Assembly (NCBI GenBank): GCA_019239915.1
Contig: JAFAZF010000072.1
Coordinates: 1-64,000 of the forward strand
Source of the DNA: Sphingomonadaceae bacterium
GTDB taxonomy: Bacteria; Pseudomonadota; Alphaproteobacteria; Sphingomonadales; Sphingomonadaceae
DNA length: 64,000 bases
Reading direction: 5' to 3'
Both the position numbers and the translations under genes were made by a program. Of the stretch, positions 29,289 through 38,174 are shown in pieces. Numbering within the stretch: the stretch's first letter is position 1; each line of letters starts with the position of its first letter. Below the pieces are notes generated by a model. The model did not search any database and had not been told where the DNA came from. It saw only the letters and a program-made list of their open reading frames with translations.

Positions 29289-29423
29289 AGCCATTGTCGG
29301 GGTGCCGAGGTGCCTTGATCGACATTGCGGCGCTCGCGCCACGCCCACCCTGCATCGCGCCGCGCCGCAACGGCTCGTCGCAACCGCCATCGCTTTTTAA
29401 CCTCGTTCGGCTACGCTCCTCCC

Positions 29424-29984
29424 ATGGGTAGCGTGATCAGCTTCGAGGACCGCGCGGTGGCGTCGCTGCGCCGCCGCGTCGCCGAGGTGGAGGAGGCCAA
29501 TCAGGACCTCATCGCCTTCGCGCGCGGCCATAGCGGTGCGGTCTCGTCGATCCACGCCGCGGTGCTCGCCGCGATCGAGGCGGAGGGCTTCGATCATCTC
29601 GTCCACATCGTCACGCAGCAGTGGCCGGACACACTCGGTCTCGATGCGGTGGCGATCGCGCTCTATGTCGGCGATCAGGGCATGCGCGCCGATCATGGCG
29701 GCATGCAGTTCGTCGATCGCAAGCTGATCGAGCGTGCGACCGAGGGCGTCGAGGGCGTGGTGCTGCGCGGCGTCGGCCGCGGCCATCCGCTGTTCGGCGA
29801 GGCCTCCGACCTGATCCGGGCTGAGGCGCTGATCCGGCTCGACAATCCCTCGCCGCTGCCCTCCGGCCTGCTCGCGCTCGGCCAGCGCGCCGGCATGGGT
29901 TTTGAGACGCGCCACGGCTCGGAACTGCTGCTCTTCCTCGGCGACGTGCTGTCGCGGATGATGGGGCGGTGGCTGCTGCCCTGA
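29424..29984 (+). CDS. DUF484 family protein
   Basis: 186 residues. A coiled N-terminal helix (VASLRRRVAEVEEANQDLIAFARGH) leads into a GAF-like domain (FDHLVHIVTQQWPDTLGLDAVAIALYV ... GQRAGMGFETRHGSELLLFLGDVLSRMMGRWL). This is the DUF484/YigA family, commonly encoded next to xerC, as here (152 bp, same strand). Biochemical role unknown; a ligand-sensing or regulatory partner is only a suggestion. Confidence 0.88.
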   Translation: MGSVISFEDRAVASLRRRVAEVEEANQDLIAFARGHSGAVSSIHAAVLAAIEAEGFDHLVHIVTQQWPDTLGLDAVAIALYVGDQGMRADHGGMQFVDRKLIERATEGVEGVVLRGVGRGHPLFGEASDLIRAEALIRLDNPSPLPSGLLALGQRAGMGFETRHGSELLLFLGDVLSRMMGRWLLP

Positions 29985-30000
29985 GCGCGCCTCGGGGAAC

Positions 30001-30124
30001 CGTCACGGCTGAGCTTGTCGAATCCCTGTCCTTTCTTCCCGGTTCGAAAAAAGAACAGCCCCCTTCGACTGCCTGCCTGCGGCCGTCGCTCAGGACAGGC
30101 TTCGACAAGCTCAGGGGCGAACGG
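30001..30124. repeat. REP-like element, family A, copy 5
   Basis: GCTGAGCTTGTCGAATCCC ... CCTTCGACTGCCTGCCTGCGGCCGTCGCTCAGGACAGGCTTCGACAAGCTCAGGGGCGAACGG. A composite of left and right arms in the DUF484-xerC gap. The arms use the GCTTGTCGAA variant in place of GAAGTCGAAG. Confidence 0.65.
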
Positions 30125-30136
30125 TAGTCTAAGGCG

Positions 30137-31054
30137 ATGAGCGCGCCCCCTCTCGACGATCATCCCGCGCGCGGTCTCGCGGCCGACTGGGCCGTCCACC
30201 TCCGCCGCGATCGGCTGCGTTCCGAACACAGCATCCGCGCCTATGTCGCGACCGCGCATCGGTTGATCGGCTTTCTCGGCGAGCATCGCGGCGAGGCCGT
30301 GACGGCCGCGTTGCTGACCTCGCTCGAGCCTGCGGACCTGCGCGCTTATCTCGCGCAACGCCGAGGCGAGGGGCTGGGCAACGCCTCCGCCGCGCGCGAG
30401 CTTTCGGCGGTGCGCGGCTTCCTCCGCTTCGTCGGCGGCGAGGCGGCGAGCCCACCCGCCATCAAAGGTCCACGCGTCAAACGCGGCGTGCCGCGTCCCG
30501 TCGCGCCCGCCGACGCGCTCGCGCTCGCGCACGATGCCGCCGACGATGCCGCGCAGCCCTGGATCGCGGCGCGCGATTTGGCGGTGCTGCTGCTGCTCTA
30601 CGGTGCCGGCCTGCGCGTCGGCGAGGCGACGGGACTCACCGCGGCGATCCTGCCGGTAGGCGAGACGATCGCGGTGACGGGCAAGGGCGCCAAGACGCGG
30701 ATCGTGCCGATCCTTCCGCAGGTGAAGGAGGCGATCCGCGACTATGTTCGGCTCTGCCCGTGGCCGCTGGCGAAGGGCGAGCCGCTGTTTCGCGGCGCCA
30801 AGGGCGGCGCCCTGTCCGCCGATCTCGTCCGCCGCGCGGTCCGCGCCGCGCGCGTGCGCCTGGGATTGCCTGAGCGGACGACGCCGCATGCGCTCCGCCA
30901 CAGCTTCGCGACGCACCTGCTCGGGCGCGGCGCGGACCTGCGCGCGCTGCAGGAATTGCTCGGCCACGCCAGCCTCTCGTCGACGCAAATCTATACCGCC
31001 GTCGACGCGGCGCACCTGATGGACGTCTATCGCAACGCGCATCCGCGGGCCTGA
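30137..31054 (+). CDS. xerC: Tyrosine recombinase XerC
   Basis: 305 residues. N-terminal SAM-like core-binding domain (SEHSIRAYVATAHRLIGFL); catalytic domain with Arg in YGAGLRVGEATG, Lys in TGKGAKTRIVP, HALRHSFATHLL (His, Arg), LLGHASLSSTQIY (His) and the nucleophile Tyr of QIYTAV. It resolves chromosome dimers at dif with XerD. Adjacent to DUF484, as in many proteobacteria. No dif-like site was sought beyond the immediate gap. Confidence 0.95.
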   Translation: MSAPPLDDHPARGLAADWAVHLRRDRLRSEHSIRAYVATAHRLIGFLGEHRGEAVTAALLTSLEPADLRAYLAQRRGEGLGNASAARELSAVRGFLRFVGGEAASPPAIKGPRVKRGVPRPVAPADALALAHDAADDAAQPWIAARDLAVLLLLYGAGLRVGEATGLTAAILPVGETIAVTGKGAKTRIVPILPQVKEAIRDYVRLCPWPLAKGEPLFRGAKGGALSADLVRRAVRAARVRLGLPERTTPHALRHSFATHLLGRGADLRALQELLGHASLSSTQIYTAVDAAHLMDVYRNAHPRA

Positions 31055-31105
31055 AGCCACTGATCCATGCTAAGCTCGCCCGCATCTCGCAGCGGGAGAT
31101 TCGCG

Positions 31106-31423
31106 ATGGGCCTATTGGACGGATTGCTCGGTCAGCTCGGCAGCAACGTCGATATCGACGATCTCGCGGTCAAGGTCGGGCTGCCGCCCGATCAGGTCGA
31201 GCAGGCCGTGCATGCGCTCGGCGTCGCGCATCCCGAGCCGGGTGTCACGGTGGAGACCGCGGCCGCGCAGACCGGGTTGCCGAGCGATACGTTGCAGGAG
31301 ATCGTCGGCCATATCGGCGGTGAGGGCGCGCTCGCGCAATTCTCGAGCCTGCTCCAGAGCGACGGCGGCGGCCTCGCGGGCAAGCTCGGGGGGCTTGCGT
31401 CAGGGCTGTTCGGCAAGGAGTGA
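31106..31423 (+). CDS. Hypothetical protein, Gly/Leu-rich
   Basis: 105 residues. MGLLDGLLGQLGSNVDIDDLAVKVGLPPDQVEQAVHALG looks like a helix-turn-helix-like repeat used twice (a second copy resembles VETAAAQTGLPSDTLQEIVGHIGGE), then a Gly-rich amphipathic tail ending GLFGKE. This pattern recalls the DUF937-type small proteins. ATG 31106 follows GGGAG. Located between xerC and a hairpin terminator. Confidence 0.7.
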   Translation: MGLLDGLLGQLGSNVDIDDLAVKVGLPPDQVEQAVHALGVAHPEPGVTVETAAAQTGLPSDTLQEIVGHIGGEGALAQFSSLLQSDGGGLAGKLGGLASGLFGKE

Positions 31424-31431
31424 AGTCCACT

Positions 31432-31455
31432 CCCTCTCCCGCGTGCGGGAGAGGG
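31432..31455. terminator. Hairpin between convergent genes
   Basis: CCCTCTCCCGC-GT-GCGGGAGAGGG is a perfect 11-bp stem with a two-base centre. It begins 8 bases after the stop of the Gly/Leu-rich gene and ends 9 bases before the stop of the convergent helicase gene, ideal for a bidirectional barrier. There is no clear T-run. Confidence 0.6.
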
Positions 31456-31464
31456 CTAGAAGGA

Positions 31465-32772
31465 TCACCGCGCGCGGCGGCGGCGTCCGCTCCTTTGCGC
31501 ACCGGCACCTGCACCTGCACCGGCTCCCGCCGGACGCGCGCTGAAGCGCTTGGCCGGCGGCCGCGGCTGATGCGGCCGGCGCTGCGGTTGCTCGGACTGC
31601 GGCGAGGCGGGGGCGCGGCTGACGAGCTGGCTCGCACGCTCGAGGAAGCGCTCGGGCAACGGCTGCACCGGCACCTTCTTGCGCGTCAGCTTCTCGATCT
31701 GGCGGAGCAGCCCGCGCTCATCCTCGGAGCAGAAGGCATAGGCGACGCCGGTCGCGTCGGCGCGGCCGGTGCGCCCGATGCGGTGGACATATTGCTCGGG
31801 AACCTCGGGCAAATCGAAGTTGAAGACGTGGCTGACGCCCGAGACGTCGATGCCGCGCGCGGCGATATCGGTCGCGACCAGCACCGGCGTCTTGCCGGAC
31901 TTGAACTCGGCGAGCGCGCGCTCGCGCTGCGGCTGGCTCTTGTTGCCGTGGATCGCGTTCGCCGCGACACCGTTCGCGCCGAGCAGCTTCACGACCTTGT
32001 CGGCGCCGTGCTTGGTGCGCGAGAAGACGAGCGCGCGCTCGACCTCGGGCTGCTGCAGCATGAGCGTGAGCAGCGCCTGCTTCTCGGGCTGGTTGACGAA
32101 GGTGATGTGCTGCTCGACCCGCTCGGTGGCGGACGCGACCGGCGTGACGACGACCTGCTCGGGCTGGGTGAGCAGCTTGTCGGCAAGTTCCTTGATTGCC
32201 GCCGGCATGGTCGCCGAGAAGAACAAGGTCTGGCGCTGCTTGGGCAGCAGCGAGATCGTGCGGCGCAATGCGTGGATGAAGCCGAGATCGAGCATCTGGT
32301 CGGCCTCGTCGAGCACGAAGATCTCGACGTCCTTGAGGCTCAAGAGGCGCTGGTCGACGAGATCGAGCATACGCCCCGGCGTCGCGACGAGGATGTCGAT
32401 GCCACGCTCGACGGTGCGGCGGTTGGCGGCGATTGAGGTGCCGCCGAACACGGTGCCGACCGAGAGCTTGACGAACTTGCCATAGGCCTTCGCGCTCTCC
32501 GCGATCTGGCTGGCGAGCTCGCGCGTCGGCGCCAGTACGAGCATCCGGCAGGTGAATGGCGCCGGCCGCTTGTTCGCGGCGACGAGCCGGTCGATCGAGG
32601 GCAGCACGAACGCGGCGGTCTTGCCGGTGCCGGTCTGCGCGATGCCGAGCAGGTCACGGCCGGCGCGCAGCGGCGGGATCGCCTGGCGCTGGATCGGGGT
32701 GGGGGTGGCGTAGCTCTTCGCGGCGAGCGCGCGGAGCACGGGCTCGGACAGGCCGAGCTGGTCGAATGACAT
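31465..32772 (-). CDS. DEAD-box ATP-dependent RNA helicase (RhlE-like)
   Basis: 435 residues. Q motif FDQLGLSEPVLRAL...TPIQRQAIP; motif I AQTGTGKT; Ia PTRELASQI; II VLDEADQML; III SATMP; IV-VI ALVFSRTKHGADKV, VLVATDIAARGIDV, QYVHRIGRTGRA. The C-terminal ~70 residues are a Pro/Arg/Gln-rich basic tail with an Ala-Gly repeat ending in GRRRRAR, suited to RNA binding. Such helicases assist ribosome assembly and cold adaptation. ATG 32772 chosen because homology starts at MSFDQLGLS. Confidence 0.95.
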   Translation of the reverse strand: MSFDQLGLSEPVLRALAAKSYATPTPIQRQAIPPLRAGRDLLGIAQTGTGKTAAFVLPSIDRLVAANKRPAPFTCRMLVLAPTRELASQIAESAKAYGKFVKLSVGTVFGGTSIAANRRTVERGIDILVATPGRMLDLVDQRLLSLKDVEIFVLDEADQMLDLGFIHALRRTISLLPKQRQTLFFSATMPAAIKELADKLLTQPEQVVVTPVASATERVEQHITFVNQPEKQALLTLMLQQPEVERALVFSRTKHGADKVVKLLGANGVAANAIHGNKSQPQRERALAEFKSGKTPVLVATDIAARGIDVSGVSHVFNFDLPEVPEQYVHRIGRTGRADATGVAYAFCSEDERGLLRQIEKLTRKKVPVQPLPERFLERASQLVSRAPASPQSEQPQRRPHQPRPPAKRFSARPAGAGAGAGAGAQRSGRRRRAR

Positions 32773-33027
32773 GAAGTGAGTAGCCTTGTTAAGCGGCAGG
32801 CGCGTGGGGCTTGGTGCGCACCACGGCTGCGGGGCCGAATGGATGCGCCCCGCGTGATGTGGGAAGCTGAAACGGTTGGCGACGCCGAGCCGAGGCCAGA
32901 TGGCCCGATCACGCTGCATGAGGCGTCGCTGACGATCCTTGTACAGGAACGTCGCGAAAATTTCAATGCAGCGTGTCCGAGCGCGTCGTTCACGCTTTCG
33001 TCATCCCGTGAAGACGAGAGTGCGACG

Positions 33028-33300
33028 GTGGGGCGACTTCTTTTCGCAATGTGGCTCATGTCGTCGGCAGCGGCGTTCGCGCAGGCGCCCGACGATGCCG
33101 CGCATCGCGCCGATCGTGCGGCGGTACGACAGCTCAACGGCGGCGTGATGGCGCAGGTTGCGCGACGCGATGCGGCCGATCAGGCGAAGTTCGATCGCTA
33201 TCGCGCGGCAAGCGCCGAGTATCAGCGTGCGCTCGATTCGTGGCGCCGGCAAGCGATCGCATGCGAGCACGGCGACTCGGCCGCGTGCGCGCCGCAATAG
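33028..33300 (+). CDS. Small exported protein with C-terminal Cys pair
   Basis: About 90 residues if it starts at GTG 33028: VGRLLFAMWLMSSAAAFAQA is a signal peptide, followed by a charged helix and the ending SWRRQAIACEHGDSAACAPQ, whose C-x6-C spacing recurs in small sphingomonad exported proteins that I recall but cannot name. An ATG at 33049 would shorten the signal. The frame is open further upstream, but without features. Start and expression uncertain. Confidence 0.55.
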   Translation: MGRLLFAMWLMSSAAAFAQAPDDAAHRADRAAVRQLNGGVMAQVARRDAADQAKFDRYRAASAEYQRALDSWRRQAIACEHGDSAACAPQ

Positions 33301-33393
33301 CATAATGCATCGAGTCGTGGTGCTTCATCGCCGAATAAGAACGCTTCGTCGCTATCGATGCAGCGCGAATCGGAAATTGCGGGTTGGCCGTGC

Positions 33394-34419
33394 ATGCGAA
33401 ACGATCTTACCCCGCTCCGCCCGGCCATGACCGCCATCGCTGCCGTCGTCGCCTTCACCGCCGCTCCCGCCTTCGCGCAGAGCGCCGACGCTGCCTCGGA
33501 TGGTGCCGCCCCGGTCGCGATCGCGCCGCCGCCCGCGCCGGTGGCGAGCGATACCGCTGCTGCGCAATCGTCCGCGCAGCCGGTGCTGCTGACGCCGCCG
33601 CCGGTGACCGCTTCGACGACGAGCGCTTTGGCGGCCGACGAGGCCCGCGCCGCGCCCAACGTAGTGAAGCACACGGCCACCAAGGCGCGCGCCACCGCAC
33701 CTACCCCGGCCGCCCCCGCAACGATCATCGACCACGCCGCCGCGCCGGCGGTTGCGAAGGCCGCGCCGGTGCCGGCTCCGATCGCGCCCGCTCCGATTCC
33801 CACCACGGCGGCCAAGGTGCAGCCGCCGGTGCAGACGGCGGCTGTCCAAAAGTCAACGGCGACTGCAACGCCCGGCGATCGCTCGGCGACCGACGATGAA
33901 CTGATCGCCGCCGCCGGTCTCGGCATCGTCCTGCTCGCGGGTGGCGCCTATGCGTATAGCCGCCGTCGTCGCGACGACGAGGGATATGGCGAAGTGGTCG
34001 AGACAGTTCCGGTCGCCGCGCGCGTGCCGGCCGCTCGGGACGATGTCGACTATATCGCTCCGATCGCGGCCAGCCCGGCGATGTCCATTCCGGCTCCCGC
34101 GCCGCTTCCGGATGTCGCCGCGACGGCGCTGCCCCCGGAATTCGATCTTTCGCGCTACAGTCCGCGCGTGCAGGCGGCCTATCGCGGGCCGACCACGGAC
34201 AATCCGTCGCACTCGCTCAAGCGTCGTCTCGCGCGGGCCCGCTTCTTCGATCAGCGCGATCGTCGCGAGGCTGGCGTGACGCGCTCGCCCGCGGAGACGG
34301 TGTCGGCAGCTCCCCTCAACAACGTGCGTGGCGAACAGCTGGTCTATCGCCCCGCGCGGCCGAACGTCCGCCCCCAGATCGGCGGCTTTCAGCCGGCCCG
34401 GCGTGGCGCGAACGGCTGA
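33394..34419 (+). CDS. Exported/membrane protein with Ala-Pro-rich linker
   Basis: About 341 residues. Signal peptide MRNDLTPLRPAMTAIAAVVAFTAAPAFAQ; a ~130-residue Ala/Pro/Thr/Val linker; one transmembrane helix at ~180-200 (AAGLGIVLLAGGAYAYS) followed by RRRRDDE, a stop-transfer; then a ~130-residue cytoplasmic part with the segment YSPRVQAAYRGPTTDNPSHSLKRRLARARFFDQRD, which looks like the conserved piece. Topology therefore is linker outside, tail inside. Function unknown; a cell-wall-spanning sensor or scaffold is only a guess. Confidence 0.75.
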   Translation: MRNDLTPLRPAMTAIAAVVAFTAAPAFAQSADAASDGAAPVAIAPPPAPVASDTAAAQSSAQPVLLTPPPVTASTTSALAADEARAAPNVVKHTATKARATAPTPAAPATIIDHAAAPAVAKAAPVPAPIAPAPIPTTAAKVQPPVQTAAVQKSTATATPGDRSATDDELIAAAGLGIVLLAGGAYAYSRRRRDDEGYGEVVETVPVAARVPAARDDVDYIAPIAASPAMSIPAPAPLPDVAATALPPEFDLSRYSPRVQAAYRGPTTDNPSHSLKRRLARARFFDQRDRREAGVTRSPAETVSAAPLNNVRGEQLVYRPARPNVRPQIGGFQPARRGANG

Positions 34420-34439
34420 GGCTAAGGTAATGATAGCGG

Positions 34440-34464
34440 CCCTTCGCTCCCAGCGAGCGGAGGG
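34440..34464. terminator. Hairpin between convergent genes
   Basis: CCCTTCGCTC-CCAGC-GAGCGGAGGG makes a 10-bp stem with one G-T pair and a 5-base loop. It lies between the membrane protein gene (+) and the corA-like gene (-), 20 bp past the former's stop. No T-run, so its efficiency is unknown. Confidence 0.5.
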
Positions 34465-34516
34465 TCGCTGCCCTTGAGATCCGCGATCCCGAAACGCAGA
34501 CGTTGCGCTCCATTCG

Positions 34517-35515
34517 TCAGCGCTCGCCCGAACGTATTCGCTCGAGCACAACATAGGTAAGCACGGCCGAGGCGCAGGCGATCGTCGTCGCGATGAAGGT
34601 GCCGTGGCTCCCCGCGGTGAACGGCAGGCCGCTGGTGTTCATACCGAAAAAGCCGGTGACGAGCGTCGCCGGCATCATGATCCCCGTCACCACCGACAGG
34701 AAATAAAGGATCCGGTTGGTCTTCTGCGCGGCCTGGAGATCGAGTTCCTCGCGCAGCAGGCGCAACTGCGCCTGCGCGGCGACGATTTCGGCATCGAGGA
34801 TCTGGAAGCGCTGGGTGTAGCGTTCGGTCACCTCCTGGAGATCGAGCGGCAGCGCGCCAGCACTCTCGCAGCGGTGCAGCGTCGCGCGCAGCCCGGCGGT
34901 GATGCGGTGAAGCTGGGTGGTGAGGCGGCGAACGCCGATCAGCGTGCGATTGTCGGGCGGCCGGTCGGCGAGCAGCTGATCCTCCGCGGCGAGCAGCGTA
35001 TCGGTGCCTTCCGCGATCCGTGCCGAGACCGTATCGGCCAGCGCAGCGAGAATGAGATCGAGCGCCGTCTTGCCGCACGCCACGTCGCCGCCGTCGCCGA
35101 GCCGCCTGCGCATCGCGTCGGGGGTCAGCAGCGGATGATGGCGGCCGGTGACGACGAGCCCGGGCGCGATCGCGACGCGCAGCGCGCCGATTCGGCCGGT
35201 CTCCTTGCGATCGAAGTCGCGCTCGAGATCCTGCAGGACAAGACCGACGACGCCGCCCTCGATGAGCAGCCGCGGATGGGCGTCATGCTCGGCGAAGAAG
35301 TTGGCGAAGGCTGGCGGCAAGCCGCTCTCCGTCGCGATCCAGCGCTGGCTGCGCTGATCGGCGAGGTTGAGGTGCAGCCAGCGCAGGCCCTCGCATTCGG
35401 GCGGCGTCTCTCCCGCCGCCAGCCCGCCCGCTTCGGGCGCGTAGCTCCAGACGAGGCCGGGCCACCGCGCGACGGCGGGTGCGCCGACCGTCTCGGCGCC
35501 GACCGTCGTCACCAC
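34517..35515 (-). CDS. CorA/ZntB family divalent-cation transporter
   Basis: 332 residues. Large N-terminal cytoplasmic domain, a long helix, and two C-terminal transmembrane helices (LSVVTGIMMPATLVTGFFGMN and TFIATTIACASAVLTYVVLE) joined by the signature GMNTSGLPF. CorA proteins import Mg; ZntB proteins move Zn with protons. The acidic loop after GMN that marks classic CorA is absent (GLPFTAGSHG), and the length and WSY / WLHLNLAD start are closer to ZntB-like members, so zinc is possible. Confidence 0.88.
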   Translation of the reverse strand: MVTTVGAETVGAPAVARWPGLVWSYAPEAGGLAAGETPPECEGLRWLHLNLADQRSQRWIATESGLPPAFANFFAEHDAHPRLLIEGGVVGLVLQDLERDFDRKETGRIGALRVAIAPGLVVTGRHHPLLTPDAMRRRLGDGGDVACGKTALDLILAALADTVSARIAEGTDTLLAAEDQLLADRPPDNRTLIGVRRLTTQLHRITAGLRATLHRCESAGALPLDLQEVTERYTQRFQILDAEIVAAQAQLRLLREELDLQAAQKTNRILYFLSVVTGIMMPATLVTGFFGMNTSGLPFTAGSHGTFIATTIACASAVLTYVVLERIRSGER

Positions 35516-35542
35516 GGGCTTGTGCTCACCGCTGTTTCGCCT

Positions 35543-36493
35543 TCATCGAGCCCTGGCTTTCATCTCGATCGCCTCCCAGATCAGCGCCGGCGTGTCGGTG
35601 CCGTTGAAGCGATCGATAGCGACGATCCCGGTCGGCGATGTGACGTTGATCTCGGTGAGGTGGCCGGCGATGACGTCGATGCCGACGAACAGCAGCCCGC
35701 GCCGCGCGAGCTCAGGGCCGAGCTTCGCGCAGATCTCGAGTTCGCGGGCGGTCAGCTCGGTCTTGGCCCCGGAGCCGCCGACCGCGAGGTTGGAACGGAT
35801 CTCGCCTTCCTTCGGCAGGCGGTTGACCGCGCCGGCAGGCTTGCCGTCGACGAGCACGATGCGCTTGTCACCGAGCCGCACGTCGGGGAGGAAGGCCTGG
35901 ACCATGAACGGCTCGCGCCAGACCTGGCCGAACAGCTCGGTAAGCGCGGCGAGGTTGGCGTCGTTGCGGCCGACATGGAACACCGCCGAGCCGGCATTGC
36001 CATAGAGGGGCTTGACGACGACCTCGCCATGCTCGGCGTGGAAGGCGCGCGCATCCTCCAGCCGGCGTGTGATCAGCGTCGGCGGCATGAACTCGGCGAA
36101 ATCGAGCACGAACAACTTCTCGGGCGCATTGCGCACCGCGGCGGGATCGTTGACCACCAAGGGCGCGTGCTGGATGCGCTCGAGCAGGTGCGTCGCGGTG
36201 ATGTAGGCGAGATCGAACGGTGGATCCTGCCGCATCAGCACGACGTCGACATCGTCGGCGAGATCGAGCGTCGTCCAGTCCTCGAAGCGGTGATGGTCGC
36301 CGGCGATGTTCTGCACGGTGACGGCGCGGGCGGGTGCGGTGACGCGGCCGTCGCGATAGCTGAGGTTCGCGGCCTCGTAATGCCACAACCTGTGGCCGCG
36401 TGCCTGCGCGCCGAGCATCAGCGCGAAGGTGGAGTCGCCGGCGATGTTGATGCTTTCCAGCGGGTCCATCTGGACCGCGACCCTCAGGCTCAT
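35543..36493 (-). CDS. gshB: Glutathione synthetase
   Basis: 316 residues. ATP-grasp ligase joining gamma-glutamylcysteine and glycine. VAVQMDPLESINIAGDSTFALML start; MRQDPPFDLAYITATHLLE; VVKPLYGNAGSAVFHV grasp loop; NRLPKEGEIRSNLAVGG and the metal-binding end GLLFVGIDVIAGHLTEINVTSPTG are all GshB hallmarks. The gene is the last of the exported-protein/rsmI/yraN/gshB run on this strand, separated from yraN by a family A repeat. Confidence 0.97.
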   Translation of the reverse strand: MSLRVAVQMDPLESINIAGDSTFALMLGAQARGHRLWHYEAANLSYRDGRVTAPARAVTVQNIAGDHHRFEDWTTLDLADDVDVVLMRQDPPFDLAYITATHLLERIQHAPLVVNDPAAVRNAPEKLFVLDFAEFMPPTLITRRLEDARAFHAEHGEVVVKPLYGNAGSAVFHVGRNDANLAALTELFGQVWREPFMVQAFLPDVRLGDKRIVLVDGKPAGAVNRLPKEGEIRSNLAVGGSGAKTELTARELEICAKLGPELARRGLLFVGIDVIAGHLTEINVTSPTGIVAIDRFNGTDTPALIWEAIEMKARAR

Positions 36494-36515
36494 GTTTTCA
36501 CCCGTTCCCCAAAAC

Positions 36516-36598
36516 CCGTTCGTGCTGAGCGAAGTCGAAGCACGTGCCTCGAACGCGCCGCCTGCGGCACGTCTTTCGACTTCGCTCAGGACGAACGG
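36516..36598. repeat. REP-like element, family A, copy 6
   Basis: CCGTTCGTGCTGAGCGAAGTCGAAGCACGTGCC ... GGCACGTCTTTCGACTTCGCTCAGGACGAACGG. A near-perfect inverted pair of ~33-bp arms in the yraN-gshB junction, inside an otherwise tight gene run. It could shape mRNA stability between the two genes. Confidence 0.8.
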
Positions 36599-36623
36599 CA
36601 GGTAGGGGGTGGCACGGACAAAG

Positions 36624-36998
36624 TCATCCCATCCAGACATGTTCGAGATGGCGCGGCAGGCGGCCTGGCGCCACCAGGATGGCGTCGATCCGGATGTCGT
36701 CGCCCGGGCCGGCGAAACGCGCGGCGAGGATCTCCGCCGCGGCGGCGACACGGGCGAGGCGGCGTTCGTCGAGCGCGAGATCGAGCGCGGCCTCGTCGGC
36801 GCGATGCTTCACCTCGACGAAGGCGACGAGGCTGCCGCGCCGCGCGACGATGTCGACCTCGCCCGCCGGCGTGCGCACGCGCGTCGCGAGAATCCGCCAG
36901 CCCTTGAGCCGGAGCCACCACGCCGCCGTCGCCTCACCCGCGCGGCCCTCGCGCTCGGCACGGGTGCGCTTGGGATCGGGGGAACGCGGCGGCTTCAC
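36624..36998 (-). CDS. YraN family (UPF0102) putative endonuclease
   Basis: About 124 residues. The restriction-endonuclease-like core is intact: GWRILATRVRTPAGEVDIVARRGSLVAFVEVKHR contains the E-x-D...E-V-K signature of the UPF0102/Holliday-resolvase-like fold. The GTG start at 36998 directly follows the stop of the upstream gene with one base between, which supports it over the much longer open frame. Encoded next to rsmI and gshB, the conserved yraN context. Nuclease activity is inferred from fold. Confidence 0.88.
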   Translation of the reverse strand: MKPPRSPDPKRTRAEREGRAGEATAAWWLRLKGWRILATRVRTPAGEVDIVARRGSLVAFVEVKHRADEAALDLALDERRLARVAAAAEILAARFAGPGDDIRIDAILVAPGRLPRHLEHVWMG

Positions 36999-36999
36999 G

Positions 37000-37332
37000 T
37001 CAGCGACGGCACCGTGCGTACCAGCTCTTGTCGCCGTCCTCGTCAACGATCTGCATATGGTCGGCGCCCAGGCGGCGGACGAGGCTGCGATGCGCTTCGC
37101 CGTCGTCGCCGATCTCGATGAGGCGCGTTCCGGCGAGCTGCCAGCGGCCGCCGCCGGCGGCGTCCTCGAAGCTGCCGTCGCGGTGCCAGGCCTTGCTCTC
37201 TTCGTCGCTGCAGGCGTGATCGTCGGCGCGCGCGGCGTCGGTGACATGAACCCACTGACCGGCGAGCCACGCCGGCGTCGGCGGCTGGCCGCCAGCATGG
37301 GCAGCGGCGAGCATGATCGCGGCGAGCATCAT
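37000..37332 (-). CDS. Small exported hypothetical protein
   Basis: 110 residues. MMLAAIMLAAAHAGG is a very short signal peptide; the mature part WLAGQWVHVTDAARADDHACSDEESKAWHRDGSFEDAAGGGRWQL resembles lipocalin-like or META-type small beta proteins, with two Cys that could pair. It overlaps rsmI by 4 bp (ATGA) at its start and abuts yraN at its end, so it is an integral member of the operon. No named family recognised. Confidence 0.8.
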   Translation of the reverse strand: MMLAAIMLAAAHAGGQPPTPAWLAGQWVHVTDAARADDHACSDEESKAWHRDGSFEDAAGGGRWQLAGTRLIEIGDDGEAHRSLVRRLGADHMQIVDEDGDKSWYARCRR

Positions 37333-38174
37333 CCGTCATCCTCCTGGAGCTTGAGCGCCCGGGCATAGAGATCGCGCTTCGGCTGGCCGGTGATCTTCGA
37401 CACCTCGCTCGCCGCCTGCGATGGCCCGAGCCGCGCCAGCGCCTCGCGCAGCATCGTTTCGACATCTTCGGTCGCGGGGGCGTCGGCCTCCCCCGGCGGA
37501 CCGACGAGGATCACGATCTCGCCCTTCGGCGGGGTCTCGGCATAGCGCGCGGCGAGATCGGCGAGCGAACCGGTGACGCACTGCTCGAACGCCTTGCTGA
37601 TCTCGCGCGCCACCGCCGCCTCGCGCGCCCCGAGCCGTCCGGCAAGCGCCGCCAGCGTCGCACCGAGGCGCGGGCCGCTCTCGTAGAGGATCAGCGTCGC
37701 CCGGATGCTCGCGAGCTCGGCGATCGCGCTGTCCCGCGCGCTGGCCTTGGCGGGCAGGAAGCCGGCGAACAGGAAGCGATCGCTCGGCAATCCGGCGAGC
37801 GTCAGCGCGGCGATCGCGGCACAGGGGCCGGGCAGGGTGGTGATCGCATGGCCGGCGGCGCGGGCATCGCGCACCAGCTTGTAGCCGGGATCGGAGACCA
37901 GCGGCGTGCCGGCGTCGGTGACGAGCGCGACCGCATGGCCCTTCATCCGCGCGATCAACTCGGGGCGGACGCGCTCGCCATTATGATCGTGGTACGGCGT
38001 CATCGGCGTCTTCGCGCCGATATGCCGGAGGAGCTTGGCGGTGACGCGGCTGTCCTCCGCGGCGATCAGGTCGGCGCGGCGCAGGACGTCGGCGGCGCGC
38101 GGGCTGAGATCGCCGAGATTGCCGATCGGGGTGGCGACGATATAGAGCCCGGGCGAGAGGGGATCGTCATCCAT
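37329..38174 (-). CDS. rsmI: 16S rRNA (cytidine-1402-2'-O)-methyltransferase
   Basis: 281 residues. SAM-dependent tetrapyrrole-methylase fold: LYIVATPIGNLGDLSPRA, LIAAEDSRVTAKLL, HNGERVRPELI, VALVTDAGTPLVSDPGYKLV and TLPGPCAAIAALTLAGLPSDRFLFAGFLP are all RsmI signatures. It modifies C1402 in the decoding centre. The ATG at 38174 shares the bases CATG with the ATG of the divergent lipoprotein gene. An upstream in-frame ATG at 38186 would add four residues. Confidence 0.96.
   Translation of the reverse strand: MDDDPLSPGLYIVATPIGNLGDLSPRAADVLRRADLIAAEDSRVTAKLLRHIGAKTPMTPYHDHNGERVRPELIARMKGHAVALVTDAGTPLVSDPGYKLVRDARAAGHAITTLPGPCAAIAALTLAGLPSDRFLFAGFLPAKASARDSAIAELASIRATLILYESGPRLGATLAALAGRLGAREAAVAREISKAFEQCVTGSLADLAARYAETPPKGEIVILVGPPGEADAPATEDVETMLREALARLGPSQAASEVSKITGQPKRDLYARALKLQEDDG

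Noticed and set aside
34604-36907. 767-codon frame spanning corA-like, gshB and yraN in antisense
   Set aside because: Crosses three real genes and a repeat; no domain signal.
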